This document shows positions 46,061 through 56,280 of a stretch of 64,000 nt of DNA, in pieces; position 1 is the stretch's first letter, and every line of letters begins with the position of its first letter. The notes under the pieces were generated by a model. That model ran no database searches. It saw nothing but the letters and a program-made list of their open reading frames with translations, and had not been told where the DNA came from. The position numbers and the translations under genes were made by a program. This stretch comes from Solobacterium sp. GTDB taxonomy: Bacteria > Bacillota_I > Bacilli_A > Erysipelotrichales > Erysipelotrichaceae. Location of the stretch: the NCBI GenBank assembly GCA_017432325.1, contig JAFRJJ010000089.1, positions 1 through 64,000 of the forward strand, in the 5' to 3' direction.

Positions 46061-46981
46061 TCAGTTCTGTGACGACGAATGCGGATGTGCTTTATCAACC
46101 ACTTTGCGCAGACGGTCTTCTGTCACATGTGTATAGATCTGGGTGGTCGACAGGGTTTCGTGCCCGAGCAGTTCCTGTACGATCCTTAAATCTGCCCCAT
46201 TGTCCAGCAGATGTGTCGCAAAACTGTGACGGATCATATGCGGATGTACATGTACAGGAAGTCCTGCTTTTTCACCGGTACTCTCACACAGCATCTGGAT
46301 CATGCGGACAGAAACAGGTTTCCCCTTCTGGTTAACGAACAGGAAGTCATGGTCCTCTTTCATATACATAGGCCGTACTTCTTTGATATAAACATCCAGA
46401 AGCTGAGCAGCTCTTGGATAAAAAGGTACCATCCGTTCCTTACTTTCCTTACCGATCACACTCAGATAATGCTCTCCCAGATGAACCCGTGAAAGCTTAA
46501 GCCCGGCACACTCACTGACACGCAGGCCGCAGGCGTACATCGTTTCCAGGATACAGCGGTCACGCACCTCGGAAGGCTTGCTGAGATCGAAACTGTTCAG
46601 CATCGTTTCCATCTGATCAAATGTCAGGAATTCCGGAAGCTTTCTTCTTGCAGAAGTCCCGCGCAGTCCCTGCAGAGGGTTGCTGATAATGCCATGGTAT
46701 TGATACAGATATTTATAAAAGGAACGAAGCGATGACAGATGTCTGGAAAAACTGGCATTGGACAGACGGTTGCCTGTTATGTCTCCGCTTCTGAGTCTGG
46801 TGATATATGTACTGATCTCGGTCTTTGTGACATCCGCCGGTGATTCAATACCTTCTGCCTGCAGAAAATCCAGGAATCCCCTGATATCCCTGCGGTATGC
46901 ATCCTGAGTATCTTCGCTTCCGGTATGAGCTAACGCAATGTGGTGCAGAAAGCCTTCCAGCATTTCATCATAATCTGCCAT
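46061..46981 (-). CDS. xerC: Tyrosine recombinase XerC
   Basis: A 306-aa site-specific recombinase that resolves chromosome dimers at dif with XerD. The N-terminal SAM-like core-binding domain is followed by a catalytic domain with Arg (in [12 protein letters not shown]), [14 protein letters not shown] (His-x-x-Arg), [14 protein letters not shown] (second His and the Tyr nucleophile). Named XerC/CodV from its place after topA-trmFO; no integrase context exists. Overlaps trmFO by 14 bp. Confidence 0.92.
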   Translation of the reverse strand: MADYDEMLEGFLHHIALAHTGSEDTQDAYRRDIRGFLDFLQAEGIESPADVTKTEISTYITRLRSGDITGNRLSNASFSRHLSSLRSFYKYLYQYHGIISNPLQGLRGTSARRKLPEFLTFDQMETMLNSFDLSKPSEVRDRCILETMYACGLRVSECAGLKLSRVHLGEHYLSVIGKESKERMVPFYPRAAQLLDVYIKEVRPMYMKEDHDFLFVNQKGKPVSVRMIQMLCESTGEKAGLPVHVHPHMIRHSFATHLLDNGADLRIVQELLGHETLSTTQIYTHVTEDRLRKVVDKAHPHSSSQN

Positions 46982-48266
46982 CCTGAATCATCTCCGTGAT
47001 CAAAGGCAGCGACTGCTTTGCATATGCTTCCTTGCGTTCTTTTTTCTTTACCTCATGGTTCAGATGGAAAATACCGAAGTTTGCATTCATCGGCTGGAAA
47101 TTCTCAGGTGAAGCATGCGTAATGTAATGCGACATGGCACCGATCATTGTTTCGGGACCAGGTTCCACCAGCGGTTCACCTTTCAGCAGATGTGCCATGT
47201 TGATCCCCGCCAGCATTCCTGACGCGGCAGATTCAATATAGCCTTCTACGCCTGTGATCTGTCCGGCAAAAAACAGATCATCCCTCACTTTTGTCTGGTA
47301 AGTGGCTTTCAGGCAATTCGGTGAATTGATATATGTGTTTCTGTGCATGACGCCATAGCGCACAAACTCACAGTTTTCCAGTCCCGGGATCATCCGGATC
47401 ACCTCACGCTGGGCTGGCCATGTCAGATGTGTCTGGAAGCCGACAATATTGTACAGACTTGCTTCAGCATTATCCTGTCTCAGCTGAACTACGGCATACG
47501 GACGGTTGTCTCCCAGTCCCAGACCGACAGGCTTCAGCGGTCCGAACAGCAGTGTCTGCCTGCCGCGTTTTGCCATGACTTCAAAAGGCATGCAGCCCTC
47601 AAAATAGACTTCCTGCTCAAAATCACGGATTTTCACTGTTTCTGCAGTGATCAATGTGGCATAAAACCTGTTGAACTCATCTTCCGTCATAGGACAGTTT
47701 ATGTAGTCTGCAGAACCCTTGTCATATCTGGATTTGCGGTAGGCTTTCGTCATATCGATCGATTCTGCCGTGACGATCGGAGCTTCTGCATCATAAAAGT
47801 AACAGTACTTTTCATTCAGCAGTTCCCTGACCGGCTTCATCATAGCTTCTGATGTCAGAGGTCCTGTTGCAATGATCACCGGAGCGTCCGGAATCACATC
47901 CATCTCACATGTCTCAAATGTGATATTAGGATCTGACATCAGCGCGTCCGTGACAGCCTGTGAGAATTTTTCCCTGTCTACTGCCAGCGCACTGCCTGCC
48001 GGTACTTTATTGGCATCTGCCTTCTCCATGATCAAAGAACCGATCATTCTCATTTCCTGCTTCAGAAGACCGACTGCATTTGTCAGTGCATCAGAACGCA
48101 GGGAATTTGAACAGACCAGTTCTGCAAATGTATCACTTACATGAGCCGGAGATTTATGCTCCGGCTTCATGTCGATCAGACGTACCTGGATACCGCGCCT
48201 GGACAGCTGGTATGCTGCTTCACATCCGGCAAGTCCGGCACCGATCACGATAGCCTGAGTACTCAT
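46968..48266 (-). CDS. trmFO: Methylenetetrahydrofolate--tRNA-(uracil-5-)-methyltransferase
   Basis: A 432-aa folate- and FAD-dependent enzyme that makes 5-methyluridine at tRNA position 54, the Gram-positive alternative to TrmA. The N-terminal FAD motif is [37 protein letters not shown] and [16 protein letters not shown] are strong family signatures. ATG overlaps the topA stop (ATGA). Confidence 0.97.
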   Translation of the reverse strand: MSTQAIVIGAGLAGCEAAYQLSRRGIQVRLIDMKPEHKSPAHVSDTFAELVCSNSLRSDALTNAVGLLKQEMRMIGSLIMEKADANKVPAGSALAVDREKFSQAVTDALMSDPNITFETCEMDVIPDAPVIIATGPLTSEAMMKPVRELLNEKYCYFYDAEAPIVTAESIDMTKAYRKSRYDKGSADYINCPMTEDEFNRFYATLITAETVKIRDFEQEVYFEGCMPFEVMAKRGRQTLLFGPLKPVGLGLGDNRPYAVVQLRQDNAEASLYNIVGFQTHLTWPAQREVIRMIPGLENCEFVRYGVMHRNTYINSPNCLKATYQTKVRDDLFFAGQITGVEGYIESAASGMLAGINMAHLLKGEPLVEPGPETMIGAMSHYITHASPENFQPMNANFGIFHLNHEVKKKERKEAYAKQSLPLITEMIQDGRL

Positions 48267-50314
48267 TTCGTACTCCTTCTGCGGCCTCTTGCAGCGGGTT
48301 TCTTTTCAGAAGATGCGCTCTTTGCAACGATCTCTTCACCCTCCAGTGTCTCCATATAGCGGCACTTCGGGAAATTTGAACAGCCGACAAAATACTTACC
48401 GTATCTGGACTTGCGTTTGAGCAGTTCATGGCCGCACTTCGGACATTCTTTACCAATCGGCTCTGGTTTTTCTTTATTCTCGACATTAATCTGTCTTGTA
48501 TATTTGCAGGCAGGATATGTAGAGCAGGAAATAAACTTGCCGAATCTGCCGTTTCTGTATACCAGCTCATTACCGCATTCCGGACAAAGTTCTCCGACTT
48601 TTTCCGGCTGCTTCTTTTCCATCTTCTCATAAGCTTCATCAAGAAGTGGAGTGAATTTATTCCAGAATGCCTGCAGCATTTCAATTTCGTTTGCTTCACC
48701 TTCGGCAATTCTATCGAGATCGGATTCCATCTTCGCGGTATATTTCGTGTTGATGATCGATGAGAAGTATTCATCCAGCTTCTCGACTGTCAGGATGCCC
48801 TGCTCTGTCGGGAAGAACACCTTTGTCTTTGATTTTTCAGTGGAAGGCTTCAGTTCAACATATCCTCTTGCCTGGATCGTATCAATGATCATAGCGTATG
48901 TTGACGGTCTGCCGATCCCATCGTCTTCCATCTGTTTGATCAGTCTGGCCTCTGTATAGCGGGCAGGCGGTTCGGTGAAATGCTGGTTTGCCTTGAGTTC
49001 TTTTGCCTTGAGGATCTCTCCCTCACTGAGGGCGGGCAGGATCGTATCTTTGGATGAATAATAGTCCCTGTATACTTTGAGCCAGCCGTCAAATGTCTGT
49101 CTGTTTCCTGTAGCTGTGAAGTCATATCCGTTCTGCGAGATCGTAATGCTTTCATTGCTGTACTTTGCTGAAGACATCTGTGACGCAAGCGCGCGTGCAT
49201 AGATCAGTTTATAGAGCCTGTACTGTTCACTTGTCAGATACTGTTTGATCGTTTCCGGATCATTTGCCAGATTTGTCGGACGGATCGCTTCATGCGCATC
49301 CTGGGCATTGGCATCATTCTTCGCTGTATAGTGACCGGCATATTCCTTACCGTATTCGGAATTGATCTTTGCGTGGGCAGCGCCGGTGAATACATCCGAG
49401 AGTCTTGTACTGTCGGTACGCATGTATGTGATCAGACCTTCCTGACCATTGCCGATATCGATGCCTTCATACAGTTTCTGGGCAACAGACATCGTACGTT
49501 TTGCCGAGAAGCCGAGTTTTGTCGAAGCTTCCTGCTGCAGTGTGGATGTAATGAACGGTTTGAACGGTGCAATAGATTTCGTGGAATGTTTGATGCTTGT
49601 AACCGTAAAATCTCCAAGACATGCCTGATAAGCTTTGTTTGCTTCTTCCTCATTGTGGATCTCTGCTTTCTCTCCATTGATCTTTGTGAGAGATGCAGTA
49701 AAAGCCTTGCCATCTTTGCGGAATACAGCATCCAGTGTCCAGTATTCTTTCGGTATGAATGCTTTGATCTCTTTTTCACGCTCAACGATCAGTTTCAGGG
49801 CAACTGACTGTACACGTCCGGCTGATTTGGATTTGATCTTATTGTTCAGAAGTTTTGACAACTTAAAACCGATGATCCTGTCAAGAATGCGTCTTGTTTC
49901 CTGGGAATGCACCAGATCCATGTCGATTGCCCTGGGCTGTGAGAATGCTGCGATAACAGCGTCATGGGTAATTTCATGAAATGTTACGCGGTCCGTTGCG
50001 TTTTCATCCAGATTCAGTTCCTGAGCCAGATGCCATGAAATAGCTTCTCCTTCACGATCAGGGTCGGTTGCCAGATACACATTGTCGGCTTTCTTTGCCT
50101 GTTCCGTCAGTTCTTTTACAACATCCTGTTTGTCCTTGGATACAACATAAGTCGGCACAAAGCCGGCCTCGATATCAACACCAAGTCCATCCTTGCCTTT
50201 AATGGCAAGATCCCTGATATGCCCTTTTGAAGATACAACCGTGTAATCTTTTCCAAGATACTTCTGGATTGTCTTCGATTTGGAGGGCGACTCTACTATG
50301 ACTAAATTTTTCAT
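48263..50314 (-). CDS. topA: DNA topoisomerase I
   Basis: A 683-aa type IA topoisomerase that relaxes negative supercoils. The Toprim domain is [20 protein letters not shown] with DPDREGEA; the nucleophile Tyr is in [12 protein letters not shown]. Two C-terminal zinc fingers are visible: CPECGN...CSTYPAC and CPKCGH...CSNFPKC, and the end is basic. ATG at 50314 is preferred over TTG at 50320; GAGG lies 10 nt upstream. Confidence 0.96.
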   Translation of the reverse strand: MKNLVIVESPSKSKTIQKYLGKDYTVVSSKGHIRDLAIKGKDGLGVDIEAGFVPTYVVSKDKQDVVKELTEQAKKADNVYLATDPDREGEAISWHLAQELNLDENATDRVTFHEITHDAVIAAFSQPRAIDMDLVHSQETRRILDRIIGFKLSKLLNNKIKSKSAGRVQSVALKLIVEREKEIKAFIPKEYWTLDAVFRKDGKAFTASLTKINGEKAEIHNEEEANKAYQACLGDFTVTSIKHSTKSIAPFKPFITSTLQQEASTKLGFSAKRTMSVAQKLYEGIDIGNGQEGLITYMRTDSTRLSDVFTGAAHAKINSEYGKEYAGHYTAKNDANAQDAHEAIRPTNLANDPETIKQYLTSEQYRLYKLIYARALASQMSSAKYSNESITISQNGYDFTATGNRQTFDGWLKVYRDYYSSKDTILPALSEGEILKAKELKANQHFTEPPARYTEARLIKQMEDDGIGRPSTYAMIIDTIQARGYVELKPSTEKSKTKVFFPTEQGILTVEKLDEYFSSIINTKYTAKMESDLDRIAEGEANEIEMLQAFWNKFTPLLDEAYEKMEKKQPEKVGELCPECGNELVYRNGRFGKFISCSTYPACKYTRQINVENKEKPEPIGKECPKCGHELLKRKSRYGKYFVGCSNFPKCRYMETLEGEEIVAKSASSEKKPAARGRRRSTK

Positions 50315-50381
50315 ACTCAAATTACCTCAATCGGAACGCTACATAGGATATCTCAATTCATATGCGTTTTGCAAGTTACTT

Positions 50382-51122
50382 TCAAAATTCTTCCAGCTGC
50401 TCTGTTTCATATAACAGATTAGCTCCCTGCTGGATCAGCAGGCCGCAGCCCTTACCAGTCTCGTCGTCAAAGGGATGCGGAACACACCATACTTCCCTGT
50501 TCAGCTCAAGCGCTTCATTCACTGTCAGCATCGTCCCGGACTTCAATGCAGCCTGTGTCACAATGATTTTGCCTGACAATGCGGCAAGGATCCGGTTCCG
50601 CCATGGAAAATGCTGTTTCCTGACACCGGTTTTATACGGATATTCGCTCAGGATCAGATGATCCCTGCGCATCGTTTTATACAGCGGTTCATTTACATAA
50701 GGATAATGAACCGAAAGACCGGATCCAATCACACCGATCGTACGCCCGCCATTCTTGATCGCACAGGCATGAACGATTCCGTCAACACCTTTTGCGAGAC
50801 CTGAGACAAGAACATATTTCCTGCTCAGTTCCCGGCAGATATGTTCAGTCACCTGATATCCGTAAGGTGTGATCTTGCGGGAACCGATCACAGTGACACA
50901 GTTTTTCTGTATCAGGGTAATATCACCCTCATAAAACAGGACGAACGGCGGATACCGGAGCTGCTTCAGCATAACCGGATATGCTGTGTCACAGATCGTG
51001 ATATATGGTGTAGGTATATCCGTGATCAGCGGCTCCTCATGGCAGATCTCAGCCATAGCGATCCGGTTCCAGTCACCATTGTATCTGCATGCGTAATATG
51101 CCAGGATCTCTCTTTGTTCCAT
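50382..51122 (-). CDS. dprA: DNA processing protein DprA
   Basis: A 246-aa recombination mediator that loads RecA on incoming single-stranded DNA during transformation. The Rossmann-like core is seen in VTVIGSRKITPYG, SGLAKGVDGIVHACAI, VIGSGLSVHYP and SGTMLTVNEALELNREVW. The C-terminal winged helix of longer DprA proteins is absent and the N-terminal SAM-like region is short. The start at 51122 follows GGGAGG; the long upstream frame overlaps rnhB and is rejected. Confidence 0.93.
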   Translation of the reverse strand: MEQREILAYYACRYNGDWNRIAMAEICHEEPLITDIPTPYITICDTAYPVMLKQLRYPPFVLFYEGDITLIQKNCVTVIGSRKITPYGYQVTEHICRELSRKYVLVSGLAKGVDGIVHACAIKNGGRTIGVIGSGLSVHYPYVNEPLYKTMRRDHLILSEYPYKTGVRKQHFPWRNRILAALSGKIIVTQAALKSGTMLTVNEALELNREVWCVPHPFDDETGKGCGLLIQQGANLLYETEQLEEF

Positions 51123-51165
51123 AAGACCTCCCGGAATATATATACGCTTAAGTCGGTAATGTTCC

Positions 51166-51783
51166 TCAGAAAAGTTTCTGCTGTGTATATGCTGCAGGGG
51201 CAAAGCTCCTGCGGTGGATCGGCGTAATGCCGTACTGTTCGATCGCCTGCATATGCTGCTTTGTACCGTATCCTTTATTCTTTGCAAAACCGTATTCCGG
51301 ATACAGGAGATCATATTCCTTCATGAGCCTGTCCCTGTATACTTTGGCAAGGATCGATGCCGCAGCAATGCTGACACTTTTCTGATCACCTTTTACCAGT
51401 GAAATGCACGGCCTGTCAAGAGATAACGGCATCGCATCGGTCAGAACAATATCAGAAGGAAGCGTATTAGCGATCTCCGTCATGGAAAGCTGGTCCGCCC
51501 TGTATATGTTGTAACGGTCAATGATCTCAGGCGGAACAATATCGATGAACCAGTAAAGTGCATCTTCCATGATCACTTCAAACAGTTCATCACGCTTTTT
51601 CTCGCTGATCGCTTTCGAATCATAGATCTCAGGGTTTTCGTACCCCTGTTCAAACACAACACCGGCGACACTCAAAGGACCGGCCAGCGGTCCTCTGCCT
51701 GCCTCATCGATTCCGAGCACATACATATCCTTTGCCCAGTATTCGTGTTCATAATCATTCGGGCAGGTCTTCGTTCGCTTCAT
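51166..51783 (-). CDS. rnhB: Ribonuclease HII
   Basis: A 205-aa enzyme that removes ribonucleotides from DNA and RNA primers. YVLGIDEAGRGPLAG holds the catalytic Asp-Glu pair; VLTDAMPL and KGDQKSVSIAAASILAKVYRD contain the other metal ligands. The ATG overlaps the rbgA stop (ATGA). Confidence 0.96.
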   Translation of the reverse strand: MKRTKTCPNDYEHEYWAKDMYVLGIDEAGRGPLAGPLSVAGVVFEQGYENPEIYDSKAISEKKRDELFEVIMEDALYWFIDIVPPEIIDRYNIYRADQLSMTEIANTLPSDIVLTDAMPLSLDRPCISLVKGDQKSVSIAAASILAKVYRDRLMKEYDLLYPEYGFAKNKGYGTKQHMQAIEQYGITPIHRRSFAPAAYTQQKLF

Positions 51784-52628
51784 TCCGGCATCTCCAGTGT
51801 CAGTTTCCCGTACTTTGCTTTTCTCAGTTCGTGCAGGAACACGTCGGCTGCACGTTCAACATCCGGTTCACCGCCGGGTTTTACGAGATGTCTCTGCCTG
51901 GCGATCTGTTCCAGCATTGCATATTCATCTGTACCTTCGGGAGCTTCAAAGATCCCATCAAGCAGTCCCGGATACAGTTTCTGTATATCCTTTATTACAT
52001 AAGCGGCGATCTCTGTTGTGTTGAGAATATCTTCATTGATCGAGCCGAGCGCTGCCAGCAGAACGCCTGTACGTTCATCATCAAACTTCGGCCACAGTAC
52101 ACCCGGTGTATCCAGAATATCAAGCTGATCAGAGGCGTGGATCCATGAAAGGCTTCTGGTAACACCCGGTTTATCAGCAGTCTTAGCCCTTGTTTTTGAA
52201 GCGATCAGATTGATCAGTGTACTCTTGCCGACATTTGGAATACCGCACGCCATAGCACGCATCGCCCGCGGTCTGATACCCCGGGCAATCATTTTGTCAC
52301 GTTTCTTTTTCGTCAGTTCAAGACATTCATTGATGATCATCTGTCTGTTCCGCTTCTGCCCGACAAGATCACCATAAACAGCTTTCTGTCCTTCTTTACT
52401 GAGTGCTTTGACCCACGCTTCGCTGGCTGAGTCATCTGCCAGATCAGATTTTGACAAAACGATCAGCCGTGGTTTGTCACCGATCATTTTATCAAGCATC
52501 GGATTTCTGCTGGCATTGGGAATTCTTGCGTCCCTGATCTCGATCACCATGTCCACCTGTTTGAGCGCGTCCTGCATATCGCGGCGCGCTTTTTCCATGT
52601 GACCGGGATACCACTGTACCGCTACCAT
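51780..52628 (-). CDS. rbgA: Ribosome biogenesis GTPase RbgA/YlqF
   Basis: A 282-aa circularly permuted GTPase for 50S maturation. The G motifs appear in permuted order: SKSD (G4) first, then GIPNVGKSTLIN (G1) and DTPGVLWP (G3). A C-terminal helical domain follows. WYPGHMEKARRDM is the conserved start. Overlaps lepB by 7 bp. Confidence 0.95.
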   Translation of the reverse strand: MVAVQWYPGHMEKARRDMQDALKQVDMVIEIRDARIPNASRNPMLDKMIGDKPRLIVLSKSDLADDSASEAWVKALSKEGQKAVYGDLVGQKRNRQMIINECLELTKKKRDKMIARGIRPRAMRAMACGIPNVGKSTLINLIASKTRAKTADKPGVTRSLSWIHASDQLDILDTPGVLWPKFDDERTGVLLAALGSINEDILNTTEIAAYVIKDIQKLYPGLLDGIFEAPEGTDEYAMLEQIARQRHLVKPGGEPDVERAADVFLHELRKAKYGKLTLEMPE

Positions 52629-53185
52629 GATTTCAGCCCAAACCTGTCAAAAGGATACAGGATCAAAGCTCCGACACACTTGATCTGTTTCTTCTGAAAC
52701 GGCCCGTAATAACGGGAATCTTTACTGTTGGGACGATTGTCACCCAGACAGTAATATTCATTCTCTCCCAGCGTGATCTCCTCTATATCAACCATGAAGA
52801 CTCCGTTGTAGTTCCTGCAGTAATCTGTATCCAGGAAGCTTTCCCTGATTTCTTCTCCATTAACATAAAGAATTCCGCTTCTGTAAGATACTGTTTCCCC
52901 CGGAAGTCCTATTACACGTTTTACCAGATATTTGTTTTCTTTTTCCATATATATTACAGCAATATCAAAACGCTCGATCTGATCGAGCCTGACACTCAGG
53001 ACATTGGACAGGCCGAATTCATCACTTTCCAGTGTCGGATACATGGAACTTCCATCGACTCTGATCGTCCGGATAAAGAAATTCACTGTAACTGTAACGA
53101 TCAGAAAACTGATTCCCAGTGTCTTGACCCAGTCCAGCACTTCGTCTCCAACTGCTTTCCACACATTTTTGTTTTTGTTTTCCAT
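52622..53185 (-). CDS. lepB: Signal peptidase I
   Basis: A 187-aa membrane serine protease that cuts signal peptides. One membrane helix (LGISFLIVTVTVNFFI) precedes DGSSMYPTL with the catalytic Ser, KYLVKRVIGLPGE with the catalytic Lys, and GDNRPNSKDSRYYG. No Shine-Dalgarno is seen: AT-rich TAATATAAC runs almost to the ATG, and a rplS terminator lies upstream, so the transcript may be leaderless. Confidence 0.95.
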   Translation of the reverse strand: MENKNKNVWKAVGDEVLDWVKTLGISFLIVTVTVNFFIRTIRVDGSSMYPTLESDEFGLSNVLSVRLDQIERFDIAVIYMEKENKYLVKRVIGLPGETVSYRSGILYVNGEEIRESFLDTDYCRNYNGVFMVDIEEITLGENEYYCLGDNRPNSKDSRYYGPFQKKQIKCVGALILYPFDRFGLKSW

Positions 53186-53210
53186 ATGTTGTTATATTAA
53201 AGCAAACGAA

Positions 53211-53240
53211 AATAAAAGAGAAGGATTTCCTTCTCTTTTT
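53211..53240 (-). terminator. Terminator downstream of rplS
   Basis: AAAGAGAAGGA and TCCTTCTCTTT pair with a very short loop, T-rich on both sides. It separates rplS from lepB. Confidence 0.85.
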
Positions 53241-53247
53241 TCCCGAA

Positions 53248-53595
53248 TTAACGATCTTCCTTGATACGCGCATTCTTAGCGGACAGACCCTTGAGGTATG
53301 TCAGCTTCGCACGACGGACCTTACCTTTACGTGCGACTTCAATGTGGTCAATGATAGGGCTGTGAACAGGGAATGTTCTCTGTACGCCTACACCGTTGGA
53401 AATCTTACGGACTGTAAATGTCTCGGAAATTCCACCGTTCTGACGTGCTACTACAACACCTTCATAAAGCTGAATACGGGATTTCTCACCTTCCTTGATA
53501 CGGACAAATACTTTTACCGTATCGCCGGGTTTGAACTGCGGAACGTCAGCACGGAGCTGCTCTTTTGTGATCTTCTGTACGAGATCGAGTTTCAT
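53248..53595 (-). CDS. rplS: 50S ribosomal protein L19
   Basis: A 115-aa ribosomal protein at the 30S-50S interface. [39 protein letters not shown] and VRRAKLTYL are the family signatures. The start at 53595 has AGGAGG 6 nt upstream; seven residues before it in the longer frame are spurious. The usual rpsP-rimM-trmD neighbours are missing, so this is a separate transcription unit. Confidence 0.97.
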   Translation of the reverse strand: MKLDLVQKITKEQLRADVPQFKPGDTVKVFVRIKEGEKSRIQLYEGVVVARQNGGISETFTVRKISNGVGVQRTFPVHSPIIDHIEVARKGKVRRAKLTYLKGLSAKNARIKEDR

Positions 53596-53627
53596 ACTAT
53601 TCCTCCTGTTATACATTGATCTGTCTG

Positions 53628-53665
53628 CTCATAGTCCCAAACCGGCCAGCGGAACAGAAGACGCG
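53628..53665 (-). other. Possible L19 leader structure
   Basis: The rplS leader (~75 nt) contains GTTCC...GGGAC, a 5-bp stem enclosing a GC-rich inner hairpin. Firmicutes rplS genes often carry a small L19 leader hairpin, so this may be one. The match to that motif was not checked. Confidence 0.3.
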
Positions 53666-53668
53666 CAT

Positions 53669-53698
53669 CTTTCAGCGCAATAATGATACTAACATAAT
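53669..53698 (-). promoter_or_regulatory. Promoter of rplS
   Basis: On the minus strand TTGCAC and TAGTAT are about 18 bp apart, with TGT forming an extended -10. Confidence 0.5.
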
Positions 53699-53774
53699 CA
53701 TGCATGTCCGTGCAAGATGATTTTACGGGTATAGTTGATAAAATTCGGTTTTTTCAGTGTTATGACGATAATTC

Positions 53775-54557
53775 TCAGCGCAGTGATCCTGAGGTGATCC
53801 AGCCATGTCTCACACAGGCATTCCATATTCCGTGATCGACATTTCTGTCTGTAACATAATCCGCTTTTTCCTTCAGCGCATCTACAGCATTTCCCATGGC
53901 AATGCACGTCCATACCGGATCAAACATGACAAGATCATTGGTATCATCTCCAAAAACGACAACATCATGTATATCCCCGCTGACTGCCTTCATCATGCGC
54001 AGGATACCTTCTTTCTTCGCATCATACTGGAAAACTACATATTCTCTGTGCAGTCTGAGATGACCCAGCTCATTGATCCATTCAGGTTCTGTTTCTCTCC
54101 TGCATGCCAGGTAGATCTTCAGGATATCCCTGTTCTGAAGATCCATATCCGGTTTATAGTGATACGAAGTCAGTTCCCTGCGGAAACCTGCCTGCTCCAG
54201 AAAACGATAATCCTTCATATATACATCATCGCTGTCCTCCAGCATAACGATGTATCCTAGTCCTTCTTCTTCCGCATGATGGATGACGGACAGTGCTGCA
54301 GCATGATCCAGCGGTTTATTGCTCAGCAGTTCCCCGTTCAGTACCAGACCACCGCCTCCGCAGCATACAACGTTGTCAATGCCTATATTCTTTGCAAACT
54401 TCTTTGTTTTGTACCAGGCCCTGCCTGTGGCGATCGCTGTGAAGTGCCCTTCTGCCTGCAGTTGTTCAACTGCTTCTTTTGCGGAGGGAACGATCCTGTG
54501 CGTACTGTTGTCGGTCAGAGTACCGTCAATATCAAAAAAGAAATACTTACGCTTCAT
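53775..54557 (-). CDS. HAD-family hydrolase (Cof-type phosphatase)
   Basis: 260 aa. FFFDIDGTLTDN is HAD motif I (nucleophile Asp and acid Asp). TAIATGRA is motif II; VVVFGDDTNDLVMFD is motif IV; the C2 cap lies in the middle. Cof-like enzymes dephosphorylate sugar phosphates, FMN or other metabolites; the substrate is not evident. Overlaps the ComB-like gene by 11 bp and is co-transcribed. Confidence 0.9.
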   Translation of the reverse strand: MKRKYFFFDIDGTLTDNSTHRIVPSAKEAVEQLQAEGHFTAIATGRAWYKTKKFAKNIGIDNVVCCGGGGLVLNGELLSNKPLDHAAALSVIHHAEEEGLGYIVMLEDSDDVYMKDYRFLEQAGFRRELTSYHYKPDMDLQNRDILKIYLACRRETEPEWINELGHLRLHREYVVFQYDAKKEGILRMMKAVSGDIHDVVVFGDDTNDLVMFDPVWTCIAMGNAVDALKEKADYVTDRNVDHGIWNACVRHGWITSGSLR

Positions 54558-55248
54558 GCACGTTTACCTTTTCAGCATGGAACAGACCATCTCTTTGTTC
54601 TACACGAATGATAAAATCAAATTTATCGTAATCGATGCACATACCGAAATCATCCTGCGGGAATACATCATTCTGAAGCGGATCAAAGAATTTCTTTCCT
54701 TCTGTATACCTCAGATCATGTGCCTGCTGTGCAATGTCCTCAAGGGGATGCCCTTCGATCATAGATTTGATGTATTCCGCACAGAGCTCATCCTCTTCTG
54801 TATTGCGAAGACCTTCCCATCCCATGCATACAAGCGATACATGTTCAGGTTTCTTCCGGATGATCCAGTCTGCTATGGCCTTTGCATTGACCAGGCTCCC
54901 GGTCAGTATTTCATCTGCACCGGATGCATGGGCAATACCCTGCGTACCTGCGCTGGTCGTATGTACGACGATATGTCCTTTGATCTTTTCAGGATCGACT
55001 GTTGAGGGAGAATTTCCGAAATCAAATCCCGGAAGGATCTTCCCGTGCCGTTCGCCGATCAGAACATAATCCGGATTTTCTTCTTTCAGTCTGTAAGCTG
55101 TTTCCAGATCACCTACGGGAATGACCTCCTCCGCTCCCCACGCAAACAGATAAGCTTCCAGCGTAAAAGCGCGGAATACATCAATGATCACGGTCAGTCC
55201 TTCTGCCTGATCAGCACCTTCCAGCATATGAAGTACTTTGATCGTCAT
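54547..55248 (-). CDS. ComB-like 2-phosphosulfolactate phosphatase family protein
   Basis: 233 aa. LTVIIDVFRAFTLEAYLFAWGA, LIGERHGKILPGFDFGNSP and VVHTTSAGTQG match the ComB family, named for coenzyme M synthesis in methanogens. Bacterial homologues occur without coenzyme M, so the name says little about function here. It forms an overlapping three-gene unit with a small membrane protein (upstream) and a HAD phosphatase (downstream), suggesting a shared phosphate-ester step. Confidence 0.85.
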   Translation of the reverse strand: MTIKVLHMLEGADQAEGLTVIIDVFRAFTLEAYLFAWGAEEVIPVGDLETAYRLKEENPDYVLIGERHGKILPGFDFGNSPSTVDPEKIKGHIVVHTTSAGTQGIAHASGADEILTGSLVNAKAIADWIIRKKPEHVSLVCMGWEGLRNTEEDELCAEYIKSMIEGHPLEDIAQQAHDLRYTEGKKFFDPLQNDVFPQDDFGMCIDYDKFDFIIRVEQRDGLFHAEKVNVHEA

Positions 55249-55484
55249 TCGTAATCCTCCTCATCGTATTGGCCTTTCAGCTTTTTATAACGCTTCTGTA
55301 ATATCTCTGCTTTGCGTTTGTAAGCGGCACGGTCGATCAGAAACAGAGAGATTCCGACGATACCGAATATATAATGTCCAAAAACATCAGTGAACGAACG
55401 GAATGAAATACTTCCGGTACTGATGGAATAAGCATCTATAGCAAACTGTATGACGATTACGATAATTCCTGTAACTGCCAGCAT
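55245..55484 (-). CDS. Small two-helix membrane protein
   Basis: 79 aa with two hydrophobic stretches (LAVTGIIVIVIQFAI and FGHYIFGIVGISLFLI) and a highly charged cytoplasmic C-terminus (KRKAEILQKRYKKLKGQYDEEDYE). No family recognised. AGGAGG is present and the stop overlaps the ComB-like gene by 4 nt, so it is very probably translated. Confidence 0.75.
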   Translation of the reverse strand: MLAVTGIIVIVIQFAIDAYSISTGSISFRSFTDVFGHYIFGIVGISLFLIDRAAYKRKAEILQKRYKKLKGQYDEEDYE

Positions 55485-55560
55485 ACAACCTCCTAAACAT
55501 GCTATATTTTAGCGCAGGTTGGCCGGAACGAAAAGTATGCCGTGTTTTCACCTCATGTCA

Positions 55561-55566
55561 TATAAT
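55561..55566 (+). promoter_or_regulatory. -10 element of the plus-strand alpha/beta hydrolase gene
   Basis: TATAAT about 22 nt before the ATG. No clear -35 was found at the right distance. Confidence 0.45.
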
Positions 55567-55587
55567 TAAAGCAGGAGAAAAACAGAT

Positions 55588-56229
55588 ATGGAACAAGTAA
55601 CAATTGCGTATACCGTCAAAGGCAGCGGACGTCCCCTGATTCTGCTTCATGGCAATTCAGAAGATCATACGATCTTTAAAGAAGCGGCTGATGTGCTGGC
55701 CAATTATTTCACCGTCTATACACCTGACAGCAGATGCCATGGACAGAGTACAGATACAGCAGAACTGCATTACAGGGACATGGCAGATGATATGATCCGG
55801 TTCATGGAACGGCTGGACCTTCAGGATGTCATCTTCACAGGTTTCAGTGACGGCGGGATCGTAGGACTGATCGCGGCAGCTAAGTCAGACAGGATCACAT
55901 CTCTCATCACCTGCGGTGCCAATGTCACGCCTTATGGTGTTGTAGCATGGTTGCGGCTGATGATCCAGGCAATCTACGCCGCAACAAAAGACAAGAAGAT
56001 GGGACTGATGCTGAAAGAACCTGATATTACGGATGAAGAACTACGGTCGATCACGGCAAAAACACTTGTTTGTGCCGGCAGCAAAGATCTTGTGAAACTG
56101 TCGGAAACAGAACATATCGCAGCTGTTGTTCCCAACGCTAAGATCCTGATACTGCCGGATGAAACGCATACAAGCTATACGGTCCACAGCACGAAACTGG
56201 CTGATATCATTCTGAACTTTGTTCTTTGA
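55588..56229 (+). CDS. Alpha/beta hydrolase
   Basis: A 213-aa protein with LILLHGNSEDHTIF (oxyanion hole), TGFSDGGIVGL (nucleophile Ser), AGSKDLVKLSE (acid) and PDETHTSY (His). It is compact and lacks most of a lid domain. Substrate unknown; the fold also covers esterases, lipases and haloperoxidases. AGGAG lies upstream of the ATG. Single-gene unit divergent from the ComB-like operon. Confidence 0.88.
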   Translation: MEQVTIAYTVKGSGRPLILLHGNSEDHTIFKEAADVLANYFTVYTPDSRCHGQSTDTAELHYRDMADDMIRFMERLDLQDVIFTGFSDGGIVGLIAAAKSDRITSLITCGANVTPYGVVAWLRLMIQAIYAATKDKKMGLMLKEPDITDEELRSITAKTLVCAGSKDLVKLSETEHIAAVVPNAKILILPDETHTSYTVHSTKLADIILNFVL

Positions 56230-56236
56230 GCAAATT

Positions 56237-56280
56237 AAATCCTGAGGCATTACATCACAATGTCTCAGGATATTTTTTAT
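56237..56280 (+). terminator. Terminator downstream of the alpha/beta hydrolase gene
   Basis: ATCCTGAG and CTCAGGAT with inner pairing GCATT/AATGT are followed by a T-rich run; it overlaps the 3' end of the converging gene. Confidence 0.85.

Noticed and set aside
46061..46981. Tyrosine recombinase as a sign of an integrated element
   Set aside because: It sits in the conserved topA-trmFO-xerC order, has no att-like repeats or phage genes nearby, and is the housekeeping dimer resolvase.
51123..51314. 64-residue N-terminal extension of DprA
   Set aside because: It overlaps the 3' end of rnhB in another frame, and GGGAGG precedes the ATG at 51122.
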